DNA of 64,000 nucleotides, taken from positions 1,798,001-1,862,000 of the forward strand of contig NZ_CP024901.1 of NCBI RefSeq assembly GCF_003343245.1, read 5' to 3'. The notes under the pieces were generated by a model. That model had not been told where the DNA came from. It saw only the letters and a program-made list of their open reading frames with translations, and ran no database searches. Source of the stretch: Photorhabdus laumondii subsp. laumondii. Lineage in GTDB: Bacteria > Pseudomonadota > Gammaproteobacteria > Enterobacterales > Enterobacteriaceae. Position numbers and translations under genes: made by a program. Of the stretch, positions 1-10,388 are shown piece by piece; position 1 is the stretch's first letter; each line of letters starts with the position of its first letter.

Positions 1-1
1 G

Positions 2-646
2 GGTTTAACCGCAGTGAATGTCAGTATGGATTCGCTTGATCCCCGCCAATTTCATGCGATTACCGGGCAGGACAAATTTTTTCAGGTGATGCGTGGTATT
101 GATGCAGCATTTGCGGTGGGTTTTAGTAAAGTGAAAGTCAACGTGGTGCTGATGAAAAATGTTAACGATATCAGCCTGTCGGCTTTCCTGCATTGGATAA
201 AAGATCGTCCGATTCAACTAAGATTTATCGAATTGATGGAAACGGGTGACGGTGGTGAAATGTTTCGCCAATACCACATTTCGGGGGAAATTATCCGGGA
301 ACGCCTGCTGCTCGATGGCTGGCATTTGCTTCAACGTTCACGCAGTGATGGCCCTGCACAGGTTTTTAGCCATCCTGATTATCAGGGAGAAGTGGGTTTA
401 ATTATGCCTTATGAGAAAAATTTTTGTCAGAGTTGTAATCGATTACGTGTTTCTTCAATAGGTCATCTTCATTTATGCCTGTTTGGTGAACAGGGGATAC
501 CACTGCGTGACTTATTGGCGAGTGAAAAACAACTCGATGATCTGAAATTGCGTATTCAGGATGGATTGCGGCATAAACGGGAAACCCATTTTCTTCATCA
601 AGGTGACAGCGGTATCACGCCAAATCTTTCCGTCATCGGCGGTTAA
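2..646 (+). CDS. moaA: GTP 3',8-cyclase MoaA, C-terminal part (cut by window edge)
   Basis: First step of molybdenum cofactor synthesis: radical-SAM conversion of GTP toward cyclic pyranopterin monophosphate. The frame is open to the first bases of the window, so the 5' end, including the N-terminal radical-SAM CxxxCxxC motif, lies outside. What is visible is the second half of the barrel and the C-terminal 4Fe-4S site: FCQSC, then 13 residues, then C in the HLCLF segment. The protein ends in the Gly-Gly tail (SVIGG) that MoaA uses in catalysis. It is followed after about 40 bp by moaC; the moaB gene that sits between them in E. coli is absent. An apparent start inside the fragment (position 14) is only an internal GTG or ATG codon. 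Confidence 0.97.
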   Translation, partial: GLTAVNVSMDSLDPRQFHAITGQDKFFQVMRGIDAAFAVGFSKVKVNVVLMKNVNDISLSAFLHWIKDRPIQLRFIELMETGDGGEMFRQYHISGEIIRERLLLDGWHLLQRSRSDGPAQVFSHPDYQGEVGLIMPYEKNFCQSCNRLRVSSIGHLHLCLFGEQGIPLRDLLASEKQLDDLKLRIQDGLRHKRETHFLHQGDSGITPNLSVIGG

Positions 647-685
647 TTTACCGTCTGGATATTGTTGTTTTTTCAGGAGCTGAGA

Positions 686-1165
686 ATGTCTCAATTAACC
701 CACATCAATTCTACCGGTGAAGCGCATATGGTTGATGTTTCTGCTAAAGCTGAAACATCACGCGAGGCACGGGCAGAAGCGTTTGTTGGAATGAAGCCGG
801 AAACACTGGCGATGATTATTGAAGGTCGCCATCACAAAGGTGATGTATTTGCCACCGCGAGGATTGCGGGTATCCAAGCAGCCAAGCGCACATGGGAATT
901 AATTCCGCTGTGTCATCCATTACTGCTCACTAAAGTAGAAGTCCAGTTGGAAGCTCAGACAAAATATAACCGGGTCAGAATTGAATCCTGTTGTCGTCTG
1001 ACTGGGAAAACCGGTGTTGAAATGGAGGCCCTGACAGCGGCGTCAGTCGCGGCTTTGACAATTTACGATATGTGTAAAGCGGTACAGAAAGATATGGTCA
1101 TTGGGCCAGTGCGTTTACTGGAGAAAATCGGTGGTAAATTAGGCCATTTTAAGGTGGAGCAATGA
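686..1165 (+). CDS. moaC: Cyclic pyranopterin monophosphate synthase MoaC
   Basis: Second enzyme of the MoaA/MoaC step of molybdopterin synthesis, making cyclic pyranopterin monophosphate in the cytosol. The 159-residue protein begins [19 protein letters not shown], as in enterobacterial MoaC, and keeps the [13 protein letters not shown] and [19 protein letters not shown] active-site segments. I chose the ATG at 686 over the in-frame TTG at 662 because caggagctgag places a Shine-Dalgarno just upstream and the family starts here. The stop codon overlaps the moaD start (ATGA), so the two genes are translationally coupled in the moaACDE operon. Confidence 0.97.
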   Translation: MSQLTHINSTGEAHMVDVSAKAETSREARAEAFVGMKPETLAMIIEGRHHKGDVFATARIAGIQAAKRTWELIPLCHPLLLTKVEVQLEAQTKYNRVRIESCCRLTGKTGVEMEALTAASVAALTIYDMCKAVQKDMVIGPVRLLEKIGGKLGHFKVEQ

Positions 1166-1407
1166 TTAAAGTCCTGTTTTTTGCTCAGGTACGTGAGCTG
1201 GTAGGTACTGATTCACTGGATCTCGATAATCGTTACACAACCGTTGACAGTTTGAGAATGGCGTTAATATCAAAGGGAGAACGTTGGGCTTTGGCATTGG
1301 AAAATGGAAAATTGTTGTCAGCGGTAAACCAATCTCTGGTTCATGGCGGGCACCGATTACAGGATGGCGATGAAGTGGCCTTTTTCCCGCCGGTGACTGG
1401 GGGATAA
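1162..1407 (+). CDS. moaD: Molybdopterin synthase sulfur carrier subunit MoaD
   Basis: Small ubiquitin-fold sulfur carrier of molybdopterin synthase. The 81-residue protein ends in the diagnostic Gly-Gly (PPVTGG), whose C-terminal glycine is adenylated by MoeB and then thiocarboxylated. It starts inside the moaC stop codon and is followed 3 bp later by moaE, its partner in the heterotetramer. The cognate activating enzyme moeB is also in this window, about 42 kb downstream. Confidence 0.97.
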   Translation: MIKVLFFAQVRELVGTDSLDLDNRYTTVDSLRMALISKGERWALALENGKLLSAVNQSLVHGGHRLQDGDEVAFFPPVTGG

Positions 1408-1410
1408 TAA

Positions 1411-1863
1411 ATGGAAAACACCCGCATTTTCGTTGGGCCGAAGAATTTCAAGCTAGGGGATGAATATCAATGGCTTGCTCAATGTGATGAAGATGGTGCT
1501 ATTGTCACTTTCACCGGCAAAGTCCGCAATCATAATTTGGGAGATAATGTCGGGGCGCTGAGATTGGAACACTATCCGGGAATGACGGAAAAAACATTAC
1601 GGCGTATTGTCACCGAAGCACGCAGTCGCTGGCCGTTGCAGCGAATCAGTGTTGTCCATCGGGTTGGTACATTGTATCCGGGTGATGAGATCGTGTTTGT
1701 GGGTGTGACCGGTGCTCATCGTCATATGGCTTTTGAAGCGGCTGAATTTATTATGGATTTTTTGAAAACGCAGGCACCTTTCTGGAAAAAGGAGTTCTTG
1801 CCTGATGGTGAACGTTGGGTTGAATCCCGAGAGAGCGATCAGGAAGCCGTGAAACGCTGGTAA
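1411..1863 (+). CDS. moaE: Molybdopterin synthase catalytic subunit MoaE
   Basis: Large subunit of molybdopterin synthase; it inserts two dithiolene sulfurs into cyclic pyranopterin monophosphate using MoaD thiocarboxylate. The 150-residue length is that of the family. Conserved blocks are visible: FTGKVRN near residue 35, LEHYPGM, HRVGTLYPGD, AHRHMAFEAAEFIMDFLKTQAPFWKKE with the catalytic lysines, and ERWVE near the end. Last gene of the moa operon; ybhL follows after about 180 bp with its own leader, as in E. coli. Confidence 0.97.
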   Translation: MENTRIFVGPKNFKLGDEYQWLAQCDEDGAIVTFTGKVRNHNLGDNVGALRLEHYPGMTEKTLRRIVTEARSRWPLQRISVVHRVGTLYPGDEIVFVGVTGAHRHMAFEAAEFIMDFLKTQAPFWKKEFLPDGERWVESRESDQEAVKRW

Positions 1864-2045
1864 TGAAAGTATTGGTTAAATTCTGCGAAACGCTTCGAAA
1901 AAGGATTGAATAAAAGGATTACTATATGAGTAATTATTGAATAGTGAATTGTTTTGTTTATATTCTATGATAATGTATAAAACTTGAGTGGGTTGTTGGT
2001 ACTGAACAACCTAGGTCTTTAATATCGTTATAAAAGGTAAGCTTC

Positions 2046-2756
2046 ATGGATCGATATCCACGCTCTAATGGTTCGATAATCCAGCAAGCTGGAACCGGCC
2101 TACAAACTTATATGGCCCAGGTTTATGGTTGGATGACTTGTGGTCTGTTGTTAACCGCGTTTGTGGCTTGGTATGTGTCACAAAATCAGAATGTTGTTTT
2201 ATATATTTTCTCAAATTCAATACTATTTTATGGGTTGATTATTGCTCAGTTTGGGTTGGTTTTCGTCCTCTCTGGCATGATTAACCGCATAGGAGCTTCG
2301 TTAGCCACAGGGTTGTTTATGCTCTATTCAGCTCTGACCGGCCTGACGCTTTCCAGTATTTTCGTTATCTATACTATTGGCTCCGTTGCGAGCACTTTTG
2401 TCGTGACGGCCGGGATGTTTGGTGCGCTGAGTTTTTATGGCTATACCACCAAACGTAGCCTGAGTGGCCTTGGTAGCTTCTTATTTATGGGGCTGATCGG
2501 CATCATTTTGGCTTCTCTGATTAACTTATGGTTAAAGAGTGAAGCGTTGACGTGGGCGGTAACCTACATTGGTGTCGTTATTTTTGCGGGCTTAACCGCT
2601 TACGACACTCAGAAGCTGAAAGAGATGGGTGAAGATTTGGATGTGAATGACAAAGAGAATTTGCGTAAATTTTCTATTGTTGGTGCATTGACGCTGTATT
2701 TAGACTTCATCAATATGTTCTTGATGTTATTGCGTATTTTTGGCGATCGCCGTTAA
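2046..2756 (+). CDS. ybhL: Bax inhibitor-1 family inner membrane protein YbhL
   Basis: Seven-helix membrane protein of the BI-1/TMBIM family (YbhL/YccA group); E. coli YbhL has no firmly established function, and other family members are pH-sensitive calcium leak channels. The 236-residue sequence starts MDRYPRSNGSIIQQAG and contains long hydrophobic stretches through the whole length, with the conserved MAQVYGWMTCGLLLTAF and GALTLYLDFINMFLMLLRIFG blocks. The position directly after moaE matches E. coli, which supports orthology. The start ATG follows a gtaagctt leader. A strong inverted repeat just after the stop codon probably ends transcription. Confidence 0.93.
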   Translation: MDRYPRSNGSIIQQAGTGLQTYMAQVYGWMTCGLLLTAFVAWYVSQNQNVVLYIFSNSILFYGLIIAQFGLVFVLSGMINRIGASLATGLFMLYSALTGLTLSSIFVIYTIGSVASTFVVTAGMFGALSFYGYTTKRSLSGLGSFLFMGLIGIILASLINLWLKSEALTWAVTYIGVVIFAGLTAYDTQKLKEMGEDLDVNDKENLRKFSIVGALTLYLDFINMFLMLLRIFGDRR

Positions 2757-2766
2757 TTGATATTTT

Positions 2767-2803
2767 CAGTGTAGCTAAAGTAACTTTAGCTACACTGAGT
2801 TTT
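2767..2803 (+). terminator. Hairpin terminator after ybhL
   Basis: A near-perfect inverted repeat (cagtgtagctaaagt pairing with actttagctacactg) begins 11 bp after the ybhL stop and is followed by a short T run (agtttt). It has the expected position and form of a rho-independent terminator. Confidence 0.75.
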
Positions 2804-2861
2804 AGGCTTATTTTCTAATAACAAAGAATTATATTGCTTTATTGATCTAAAAATTCACAAT

Positions 2862-2988
2862 TATACCCTATGGATTTCAAGATGGATCGCGGCGGCAAGG
2901 GAGCGAATCCCCAGGAGCATAGATAACGATGTGACCGGGGTGAGAGAGTGCAGCCAACAAAGAAGCAACTTGAAAGATGACGGGTATA
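2862..2988. repeat. ERIC/IRU repeat, full-length copy 1
   Basis: 127-bp imperfect palindrome starting tataccctatgg and ending gacgggtata, with the ERIC core (gcgaatccccaggagcatag, then gtgaccggggtgag). This matches the enterobacterial repetitive intergenic consensus. It lies in the gap between ybhL and the oxoamine synthase cassette. Confidence 0.93.
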
Positions 2989-3567
2989 TATTTTTATGAA
3001 TTGTGCTGGCGCTTATATTAAAAAAGTATTTATGGAATTAATAATATCTGAATAACAGGTATGGTTATTTTGCATACCGAGTGATTCTTTTAAATTGGTT
3101 TAACAGTTGATGGTGAGAAATATCTATGAAGCATGTCTTGAATGCGGATTAACTCCACGTAATTCATATTTAACCTCAGCTTTGTTTAAAAATATCGATA
3201 TCACAATCCCGTAAATTCAAGCTCGGTTTTTTTAGGTTGGAATGTATAAGCAATTTTAGACATGCCTGAGGATCTCCACTATTTTGTTTTCTTTAGCAAA
3301 AGCTTTGATCGTGTCTCAGGCGCTTAATTCCCTTCTTAAGCAAATCTCAGGTTATTTACTGAGACATTATTACTTCAAATATAATAATGTTTTGTTATTA
3401 TTAAATAAGTAGTGTAATTATAATGGTTAATATGGATTTTATATAAATTATTTATGATTAATTGATTTTTGATTCATGGTAATATAAATTGCTACAAAGG
3501 GAAGGTTTATTATATAGGAGCCATGATTCACGATATTCTTACAAGAGAATTCAATGGGGTTTATTAT
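2989..3567. other. AT-rich gap upstream of the oxoamine synthase
   Basis: No gene recognised. The sequence is AT-rich and must hold the promoter and leader of the downstream cassette. A complementary pair, gcctgagg near 3264 and ctcaggc near 3317, could form a distant stem, but this is weak. In-frame upstream start codons of the next gene (TTG 3469, ATG 3523) fall at its end. Confidence 0.5.
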
Positions 3568-4815
3568 ATGAACAATAATAAATTTATAAATTACAAGAAA
3601 ATTATTAACATCTCAGAAAGTGATTGGGAAAATGCAGAAAATAATAAGATATCAGGTTTAGATGTAAAGGTATCTGGTATAAATTATATGACAGACCAAT
3701 ATGGCCGAGAGTTTCATCATTTCTGTACTACATCATATCTTGGTCTGGATTATCATAAAGATATATTAAATGGTGCTATAGACGCGATAAAAGAAACTGG
3801 GTCACTTCGTATACCTAACTCGAAGAATAGGTGTAAACTTTCCATCTTAGAAGATTATGAACGGGAATTGTCAGCGTTATTTAATGCCGAATGTTTAAGT
3901 ACATTATCATGTAGTTCTGCAAGTTCAGGTATATTGCCTTTGCTTGCATCGGGTGTTTTCACTGGAAACGTAAACCCTGTGATGGTATTTGACAAATATT
4001 CTCATTATTCTATGAATCATTTAAAACCATCATGTGCTGATGAAACAGAGGTGATAACAGCCCCACATAACGATATGGGTTATCTTGAAGATATATGTAA
4101 AATACATAAGAAAGTGGTTTATGTAGCAGATGGTGTATATAGTATGGGAGGTGTTGCTGACATAAATTCAATAATGTATTTAAAAGAGCGATATGGGTTA
4201 TTCACCTACTTGGATGATTCACATGCTTTATCTGCTATAGGAGATAAAGGCTGTGGATATGTAAGGTCACATATTAAGGAGCTGGATGAGGACTCCATTA
4301 TCGTTGCTTCTTTGGCTAAATCATTTGCAGCCAGTGGTGGTTTAGTCATGTTGGGTAGTCGTAATCAAAAGAAACTCATTCATCGCTATGGTGGCCCGAG
4401 TAATTGGTCTCAGAGCTTAAATTCAGCGGCAATAGGAGCTGGAAGAGCTTCAATTAGGATACATTACAAGCCTGAGCTTAAAGAGCTTCAGGAAAAATTG
4501 AAAAAAAATATACAATTATTTGACAGTTTAATAACTACAGATCAATTTGGCAGTTCGACTGCAATACGATTAATTCAATGTGGTGATGCTTCGTTGGCAA
4601 ATAAAACGGCTGCATTTCTAGCTGAAAATGGCTTTTTTACATCGTCAGTTTTTTTCCCTGTCGTTCCTCAAGGGCGGGCTGCAATTAGAGTGACTCTCAG
4701 AGCTGATATGGATAGTGATTTAATTAAACGATTTTGTTATTTAATTACTGATTTCTTAAGAGAGTCCTTATATCAAGAGAGTGCCACTTTAAACTCCCTA
4801 ATAAGTGTAGCGTAA
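3568..4815 (+). CDS. PLP-dependent alpha-oxoamine synthase family protein (KBL/BioF/CqsA-like)
   Basis: Fold-type I PLP enzyme of the family that condenses an amino acid with an acyl thioester (BioF, Kbl, ALAS, CqsA). Visible motifs: the TSYLGLDYH entry segment, YVADGVYSMGG, LDDSHALSAIG with the PLP-binding Asp and His, and SLAKSFAASGG with the likely Schiff-base lysine at residue 251. The rest of the chain has the expected two-domain length (415 residues). I chose ATG 3568 because gggg lies 8 nt upstream; ATG 3523 has aggag only 2 nt away, and TTG 3469 is also in frame. The gene is AT-rich compared with the moa genes and is followed by an MFS exporter, so a transferred small-molecule cassette is likely. 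No acyl carrier protein gene is adjacent, so the substrate is unknown. Confidence 0.82.
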   Translation: MNNNKFINYKKIINISESDWENAENNKISGLDVKVSGINYMTDQYGREFHHFCTTSYLGLDYHKDILNGAIDAIKETGSLRIPNSKNRCKLSILEDYERELSALFNAECLSTLSCSSASSGILPLLASGVFTGNVNPVMVFDKYSHYSMNHLKPSCADETEVITAPHNDMGYLEDICKIHKKVVYVADGVYSMGGVADINSIMYLKERYGLFTYLDDSHALSAIGDKGCGYVRSHIKELDEDSIIVASLAKSFAASGGLVMLGSRNQKKLIHRYGGPSNWSQSLNSAAIGAGRASIRIHYKPELKELQEKLKKNIQLFDSLITTDQFGSSTAIRLIQCGDASLANKTAAFLAENGFFTSSVFFPVVPQGRAAIRVTLRADMDSDLIKRFCYLITDFLRESLYQESATLNSLISVA

Positions 4816-4922
4816 AGAAGACAATTTTATTGTGGGGAGGGGATAAAAATCTCATACCCCATATTAAATCTTCTTATTAAAATTATTTTCCAAGTGTACA
4901 AGACAATTATCGGTTAATAAAA

Positions 4923-6077
4923 ATGAAAAAAAATTTATTATTAATACCATGTATATCCATTTTTATAGCCCAACTTGGTATGACCATGTATCTCCCTGCT
5001 GTACCTGAAATCGCGTCAGATTTACACTTAAATATAAACCATACTTCATGGATGCTTTCATCATACTTAATTGGAATGGCTTCATTAATGCTGGTGTGGG
5101 GCGGAATATGTGATATTTGGGGGGGAAAGAAATCAATGTTTTTTGCTCTTATTATATTATTTGCATGTAGTGTTGGTGTGACGCTATCAACTAATATTTA
5201 TTCTTTGATTTTAATTAGGTTCTTTCAGGGTGTTGGCGCTGGTGGAGTTTCTGTTATTGCCCGATCAATTTTGCGTGATAATTTTAGAGGAGATGAGTTG
5301 GCAAAAGCATTATCTTACTTATCTATAGCATTTGTCATTTCTTTGGGCATTGGGCAATCGATAGGTTCTGTTATACTGACTATTCTGGGATGGAAATCTA
5401 TATTTTATGTTTTGGCTTTTGGAGCATTAATCTCAATGCTGTTGTTATCAGCAAAAAAATATAATCATAGTAAAAATGAAAAAAATTCAGTATATAAATA
5501 TATCAATTTGTTAAAAAATAAATATTATATATATGCGGTTTTCATTGGTGGAATTGGCTATGGTGCAATTATATCATTCAATATTATGGCTCCATTGATT
5601 TTTAAGTTTAATTTTGGTTGGTCGGAAAGCCAATATGGTATTATAGGCATTCCAATCAGTATGTCTTATTTACTTGGAGCGATAATTTTAAATCGATACA
5701 TAGTATATTGCGGTAGAGCTAATCTCATGAAAATAGGAATAATTTTAATTCTTATTGGTGGTGTGGTTATGTTTGTTGGGAGTATTGTGGGGGGCATTCT
5801 GGAGATAATACTATATAGTGCTTATTTCTTAGTTGTTCTTGGACAAGCGATAAACTACCCGATCAGTTTATCTATTGCCTCAGATAAAACACCTGTAACA
5901 GGTTCTTCTGTGATGGCATTAATTGGTTTTATTCATCAAATCATAGCCGCGTTTGTTGGTGGTATAACCGGTCTTTTTTCATATAAAGAATCTTATATTC
6001 TGCCTTTAACGATAATAGTGTTATCATCATTTTTACTATTTCTGTTTTATAAAGTTAATAAAAAATCTGAGAAATGA
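4923..6077 (+). CDS. MFS transporter, Bcr/CflA-like drug efflux type
   Basis: 384-residue integral membrane protein with about 12 hydrophobic segments. The N-terminal YLPAVPEIASDLHLN and the loop GGICDIWGGKKSM (a form of the MFS loop 2-3 motif) point to the 12-helix proton-driven drug exporters. RFFQGVGAGGVSVIARSILRD matches the motif B and helix 4-5 region of Bcr/CflA proteins. It lies 107 bp after the oxoamine synthase on the same strand with similar base composition, so it probably exports the product of that enzyme or protects against it. The Shine-Dalgarno before ATG 4923 is weak. A full ERIC copy follows 11 bp after the stop. Confidence 0.85.
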   Translation: MKKNLLLIPCISIFIAQLGMTMYLPAVPEIASDLHLNINHTSWMLSSYLIGMASLMLVWGGICDIWGGKKSMFFALIILFACSVGVTLSTNIYSLILIRFFQGVGAGGVSVIARSILRDNFRGDELAKALSYLSIAFVISLGIGQSIGSVILTILGWKSIFYVLAFGALISMLLLSAKKYNHSKNEKNSVYKYINLLKNKYYIYAVFIGGIGYGAIISFNIMAPLIFKFNFGWSESQYGIIGIPISMSYLLGAIILNRYIVYCGRANLMKIGIILILIGGVVMFVGSIVGGILEIILYSAYFLVVLGQAINYPISLSIASDKTPVTGSSVMALIGFIHQIIAAFVGGITGLFSYKESYILPLTIIVLSSFLLFLFYKVNKKSEK

Positions 6078-6088
6078 TCATTGTCATG

Positions 6089-6215
6089 TATACCCTATGG
6101 ATTTCAAGATGGATCGCGGCGGCAAGGGAGTGAATCCCCGGGAGCATAGCAAACTATGTGACCGGAGTGAGCGAGTGCAGCCAACAAAGAGGCAACTTGA
6201 AAGATGACGGGTATA
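6089..6215. repeat. ERIC/IRU repeat, full-length copy 2
   Basis: 127 bp from tataccctatgg to gacgggtata, with the complete ERIC core. It lies between the convergent MFS gene and ybhR. Confidence 0.93.
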
Positions 6216-6311
6216 AGCTAAAGTCTGGTTTCTCCTTAATATCAGCCCAATTGGCTCAATTGGTTAATATCTGTATAAAAATACGCTGACTTTTCGTAGG
6301 CTTACAGGTGT

Positions 6312-6335
6312 CTACCACCGATATTTTGGTGGTAG
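6312..6335. terminator. Hairpin between MFS gene and ybhR
   Basis: Perfect 8-bp stem ctaccacc/ggtggtag around the loop gatatttt, lying 28 bp downstream of the ybhR stop on the minus strand. There is no clear T tract on either side, so it may be a weak terminator or an mRNA 3'-end stabiliser. Confidence 0.5.
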
Positions 6336-6363
6336 GTTATATATTTCATTTCTATTCTTTGAC

Positions 6364-7470
6364 TTAAGCAATCTTCCGTCTAAATAACCAATAGGCAAGA
6401 TTACCGGTTGTGGCAGTAATGGCTAAAAGAGGCCATAGACTTCTCCAGATAACCGTGAAATCGGCATCTTTGAGATAAATTTGCTTGGTGATGTCGTTAA
6501 AGTGCCAGATAGGATTAATCCAGGTGATGTCTTGTAACCATCCGGGCATATTTTCAACCGGAGAAATATAACCGGAGATTAAGATAGCGGGCATGATAAA
6601 GACAAATACGCCAATAAACGCCTGTTGCTGAGTGTAGCAAAGGGAAGAGATTAACAGGCCAAATCCCACTAGCGATAAACTGTAGATCAGCATAGCGCAG
6701 TAAAACAGCGCCAGTGAACCAGAAAAGGGAATTTGATAGCAGAATATGCCAATGGCGAGCACTAAAGTTGCTTGAAAGGTAGCGACAATCACCGCAGGAA
6801 CGGCTTTGCCAATGAAAATCTGCCAGGTGGTCATGGGTGAAACGAGTAATTGATCCAGCGTTCCCTGTTCCCTTTCGCGCGCAATTGACAGTGCCGTGAC
6901 TGTTAATATCCCAACCGTAGTAATCAGTGCCACCAAAGAGGGCACGACAAACCATTTATAATCCAAGTTAGGGTTATACCAGTTGCGGATCACCAACTCG
7001 CTATTATTGGCTTTCGGCAGGTTACCCATCAGCTCCTGTTGATAGTTAAGGACAATTTCTTGGATATAGCCCGCGGCAATTTGAGCGCTGTTAGAGTTGC
7101 GCCCATCCAGCAATACTTGGAGGGAAACCGGGTCATGACTGGCAATTTTAGCACTGAAATCTTGTGGGAACCGTACCAGTAATAAGGCTTTTTGGTGATC
7201 GATTACCGGTTGTATTTCTTGTGAATGGTTCAGTAATAGCACGTCAGGAAATGCTTTTGATTTTGCCAACCGTTGGGTGAGTTCAATAGAGGCTTTGCCT
7301 TTGTCTTCATCAAAAATAGCAATAGTTGCATTAGTCACATCAAGGGTTGCGGATAAAGGAAATAAGATCATCTGGAAGATAACCGGCATAACTAAGATAG
7401 CCCGTGTTTGCGGATCTCTGAGTAGAGATTGCAATTCTTTAATAATCAGAGTGTAAAGACGATAAAACAT
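6364..7470 (-). CDS. ybhR: ABC-2 type efflux permease YbhR
   Basis: Membrane subunit of the YbhGFSR ABC exporter, linked in E. coli to efflux of cefoperazone, chloramphenicol and cations. The 368-residue protein has the ABC-2 topology: an N-terminal helix, a large extracytoplasmic domain at about residues 45-165, then five helices. The [18 protein letters not shown] signature follows the second helix. It is the last gene of the cecR-ybhGFSR operon, 12 bp after ybhS, in E. coli order. It pairs with its paralogue YbhS to form the heterodimeric channel energised by YbhF. Confidence 0.95.
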   Translation of the reverse strand: MFYRLYTLIIKELQSLLRDPQTRAILVMPVIFQMILFPLSATLDVTNATIAIFDEDKGKASIELTQRLAKSKAFPDVLLLNHSQEIQPVIDHQKALLLVRFPQDFSAKIASHDPVSLQVLLDGRNSNSAQIAAGYIQEIVLNYQQELMGNLPKANNSELVIRNWYNPNLDYKWFVVPSLVALITTVGILTVTALSIAREREQGTLDQLLVSPMTTWQIFIGKAVPAVIVATFQATLVLAIGIFCYQIPFSGSLALFYCAMLIYSLSLVGFGLLISSLCYTQQQAFIGVFVFIMPAILISGYISPVENMPGWLQDITWINPIWHFNDITKQIYLKDADFTVIWRSLWPLLAITATTGNLAYWLFRRKIA

Positions 7471-7482
7471 GCTAATTCCTTC

Positions 7483-8643
7483 TTAATCCAGACGCCGCTG
7501 GGTTTTCCATGCTGTCAGGCCAATAAACACAATAGCGGAGGCGATCAGTAATAATAGATTTATCACCAGTACCGTACTGATATTTCCAGCCAGAAAGAGA
7601 GTATGCAAACTACTGACAAAATAACGAGCCGGGATGAAATAGGTCACTACCTGAATAAAGGCAGGCATGCTGTTTATTTCAAAGATGAAGCCGGAAAGCA
7701 TAATCGCAGGCAGAAAAGCGACATTCAGCGCTATCATTGCAGCATTAAATTGGTTGCGTGTCACCGTAGAGATCAAAAGCCCAATACCAAGGGCCGTAGC
7801 CAAGTAAAGGCTAGTGATTGCAGACAATATCCATAACGAGCCTCGGTAGGGGACATCCAGCACAAATATTGCCACCAGCATACAGAGCAGCATGGAGAAT
7901 GATCCAAGCACTTGATAAGGCAAGAGTTTAGAAAGCAGTAATTCGGTGCGGGTAATTTGAGTCGAAAGCAGGGCTTCCATCGTACCGCGTTCCCATTCAC
8001 GGGCAACCACCAATGATGTCAGAATGGCACCAACCACGGTGATGATAATGGTTATTGCGCCGGGAATGATGAAATGTTGGCTAATTGTTGCTGGATTGAA
8101 CCAATAACGAACCTGCATATCAATTAACGGATTAACAGCGTTCCCCTGATCTTGCCCTCTTTGTTGTAGCCAAATCTGCCACACTCCTTTAGCATAATTT
8201 TGTACAAAACTTGCTGTATTGGGTTCACTGCCGTCAGTAATGACTTGAATTTGTGCTTTACCATCAGGACGAGCAAGTTGCGCATCGAAATTAACAGGAA
8301 TGACAACCAGTCCACGTATTTCTCCTGATTGCATCATATTAATTAATTGCTGACGATTATCGCTGATTTTGGGTTCAATATAGGGTGAACCGGCAAAAGC
8401 CTGTATTAATTCACGAGCATCTTCACTTTGCTGCTCTACCAGAATACCAAGGCGGACGGTACTGGAGTCGAGATTAATACCGTAACCAAAGATAAACAGC
8501 AGAATCAATGGAATGACAATAGAAATTAATCCGCTGGTGGGATCACGTAAAATCTGTTTTGTCTCTTTTACACAAAGTGCTTTCAATCGCCACCAAGAGA
8601 AGCGGACAGCTTGCTGTGGAGCATGTTGCGTTGGGCTACTCAT
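7483..8643 (-). CDS. ybhS: ABC-2 type efflux permease YbhS
   Basis: Second membrane subunit of the YbhGFSR exporter. The 386-residue chain has an N-terminal helix ([20 protein letters not shown]), an extracytoplasmic domain, and the ABC-2 signature [21 protein letters not shown] before the last helices. The start codon overlaps the ybhF stop by 4 bp, so the two are translationally coupled. Slightly longer than the E. coli protein at the N-terminus. Confidence 0.95.
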   Translation of the reverse strand: MSSPTQHAPQQAVRFSWWRLKALCVKETKQILRDPTSGLISIVIPLILLFIFGYGINLDSSTVRLGILVEQQSEDARELIQAFAGSPYIEPKISDNRQQLINMMQSGEIRGLVVIPVNFDAQLARPDGKAQIQVITDGSEPNTASFVQNYAKGVWQIWLQQRGQDQGNAVNPLIDMQVRYWFNPATISQHFIIPGAITIIITVVGAILTSLVVAREWERGTMEALLSTQITRTELLLSKLLPYQVLGSFSMLLCMLVAIFVLDVPYRGSLWILSAITSLYLATALGIGLLISTVTRNQFNAAMIALNVAFLPAIMLSGFIFEINSMPAFIQVVTYFIPARYFVSSLHTLFLAGNISTVLVINLLLLIASAIVFIGLTAWKTQRRLD

Positions 8644-10379
8644 TGTTGTAGCTCCTCATCATAATTAACGACCAGATCAATAAATGCCTGTTCCATTGAT
8701 GGGTCAGGATTTTCATCAGTAGCAACCAATTGTTTCAAGTCATCAGGCGTTCCGGCGGCAATTAATTTACCGCGGAATACCAACCCTATTCGGTCACAAT
8801 ATTCTGCTTCATCCATAAAGTGGGTGGTCACCATAACGGTAACGCCTTTATCTACCATGCCGTTGATATGTAGCCAGAATTCCCGTCGTATCTGCGGATC
8901 AACCCCCGAAGTTGGCTCGTCCAGGAACAAAATATCTGGCTCATGCATCAGTGCGCAGGAAAGGGCAAGACGCTGTTTATATCCCAGAGGCAATTGGTCG
9001 GTGGTTTGATGTAAAACAGATTTGAGATTGAAAGCGTCGATCATGCCATCAATTTTTTCTTTTTGTTTGCGCCCTTGCAGGCCGTAAATGCCGGAAAAGA
9101 ATTTCAGGTTCTGTTCAACCGTCAGGTTGCCATACAGAGAAAATTTCTGCGCCATATAACCCAAATGTTGGCGGGCTTTCCCAGAGCTGGTTTTTAGATC
9201 CATTCCCAATACCAGCGCCTTACCGCCAGTCGGCACCATGAGCCCGCACATCATTTTAAACGTGGTGGATTTACCGGCACCGTTCGGGCCAAGCAGACCA
9301 AAGATTTCTCCACGTTTCACCTGAAAATCAACATGGTCAGTGGCAGCAAAATCGCCAAATTTCTTAGTTAAATCCTGTGCTTCAATAACTGTTTCTGCCG
9401 GGTTAGCAGCAATTCGTGGCATGATCTCTGCCAGTTCCGAATGGCGGGTGGAACCCCCACCGAGTAAATCGATAAAAGCATCTTCAAAACGGGGGGCGGC
9501 TTTAATGATTTCAGCATCTGGCAGTTCAAGCTGATTAAGTAATTCTTGCGGAGAGGCATCAGGTTTGAGAATAAGACGAACATATTTCCCCTGAATCACG
9601 CCATCGGTTACTTGTGGCAAGGTAAGAGCGTGTTGCAGCATTTTTCTACGGGAATCCTGTTTGGCACCAAGCAGAAAAGAACGCCCGGACATCTTTTGGG
9701 TCAGTTTTTGTGGTTGTCCGCTGTAGAGCAGTTTTCCTTGATTAAGTAACAGGACATCACGACACTGTTCAGCTTCATCCAGATAAGAAGTACTCCAAAG
9801 GATTAGCATCCCATCATCTGCCAGTTCGTGAACCATCCGCCAGAGTTCGCGGCGGGCTATCGGGTCAACTCCAACGCCGGGTTCGTCCAGCAGCAGAACT
9901 TTGGGTTTGCCAAGCAGAGTACAGGCAAGCCCCAGTTTTTGCTTCATGCCGCCTGAAAGTTTGCCCGCCAGTCGCCCGGTAAAACGGGTCAGATCAGTAA
10001 ACGTAAGGAGTTGCTCATAGGTTTTTTTACGCTCGTCACCCAGTACGCCACGCAGATCTGCATATAGATTCAGGTTCTCTAATACGGTTAAATCTTCATA
10101 CAGGCCAAATTTCTGTGGCATATAGCCCAGTTCAAAACGCACTTGTACGCCATCTTTTATCGGGTCAAGCCCCATTATCTCAATAGAACCGCTATCGGGT
10201 TTCAGTAAACCCGCTAACATGCGTATCAGCGTAGTTTTTCCTGCTCCATCCGGCCCGACAAGGCCGGTAACGGAGCCACCGTAGATCTCTGCGGTCAGGC
10301 TGGATACCGCAGGATTATTCAGGCTGGGAAAAGTTTTTTCGACTTTCTCTAACCTTATCGTATATGCAGAGCTGCTCAT
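8640..10379 (-). CDS. ybhF: Tandem ATP-binding subunit YbhF of the YbhGFSR exporter
   Basis: 579-residue protein with two ABC ATPase domains in one chain. Domain 1 has Walker [10 protein letters not shown] near residue 43, signature [10 protein letters not shown] and Walker [14 protein letters not shown]. Domain 2 has Walker [10 protein letters not shown], a degenerate signature ([11 protein letters not shown]) and Walker [14 protein letters not shown]. The asymmetry suggests one full and one weakened ATP site. The gene lies between the membrane fusion protein gene ybhG and the permeases ybhS/ybhR. Confidence 0.96.
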   Translation of the reverse strand: MSSSAYTIRLEKVEKTFPSLNNPAVSSLTAEIYGGSVTGLVGPDGAGKTTLIRMLAGLLKPDSGSIEIMGLDPIKDGVQVRFELGYMPQKFGLYEDLTVLENLNLYADLRGVLGDERKKTYEQLLTFTDLTRFTGRLAGKLSGGMKQKLGLACTLLGKPKVLLLDEPGVGVDPIARRELWRMVHELADDGMLILWSTSYLDEAEQCRDVLLLNQGKLLYSGQPQKLTQKMSGRSFLLGAKQDSRRKMLQHALTLPQVTDGVIQGKYVRLILKPDASPQELLNQLELPDAEIIKAAPRFEDAFIDLLGGGSTRHSELAEIMPRIAANPAETVIEAQDLTKKFGDFAATDHVDFQVKRGEIFGLLGPNGAGKSTTFKMMCGLMVPTGGKALVLGMDLKTSSGKARQHLGYMAQKFSLYGNLTVEQNLKFFSGIYGLQGRKQKEKIDGMIDAFNLKSVLHQTTDQLPLGYKQRLALSCALMHEPDILFLDEPTSGVDPQIRREFWLHINGMVDKGVTVMVTTHFMDEAEYCDRIGLVFRGKLIAAGTPDDLKQLVATDENPDPSMEQAFIDLVVNYDEELQQ

Positions 10380-10388
10380 GACAGCCCC

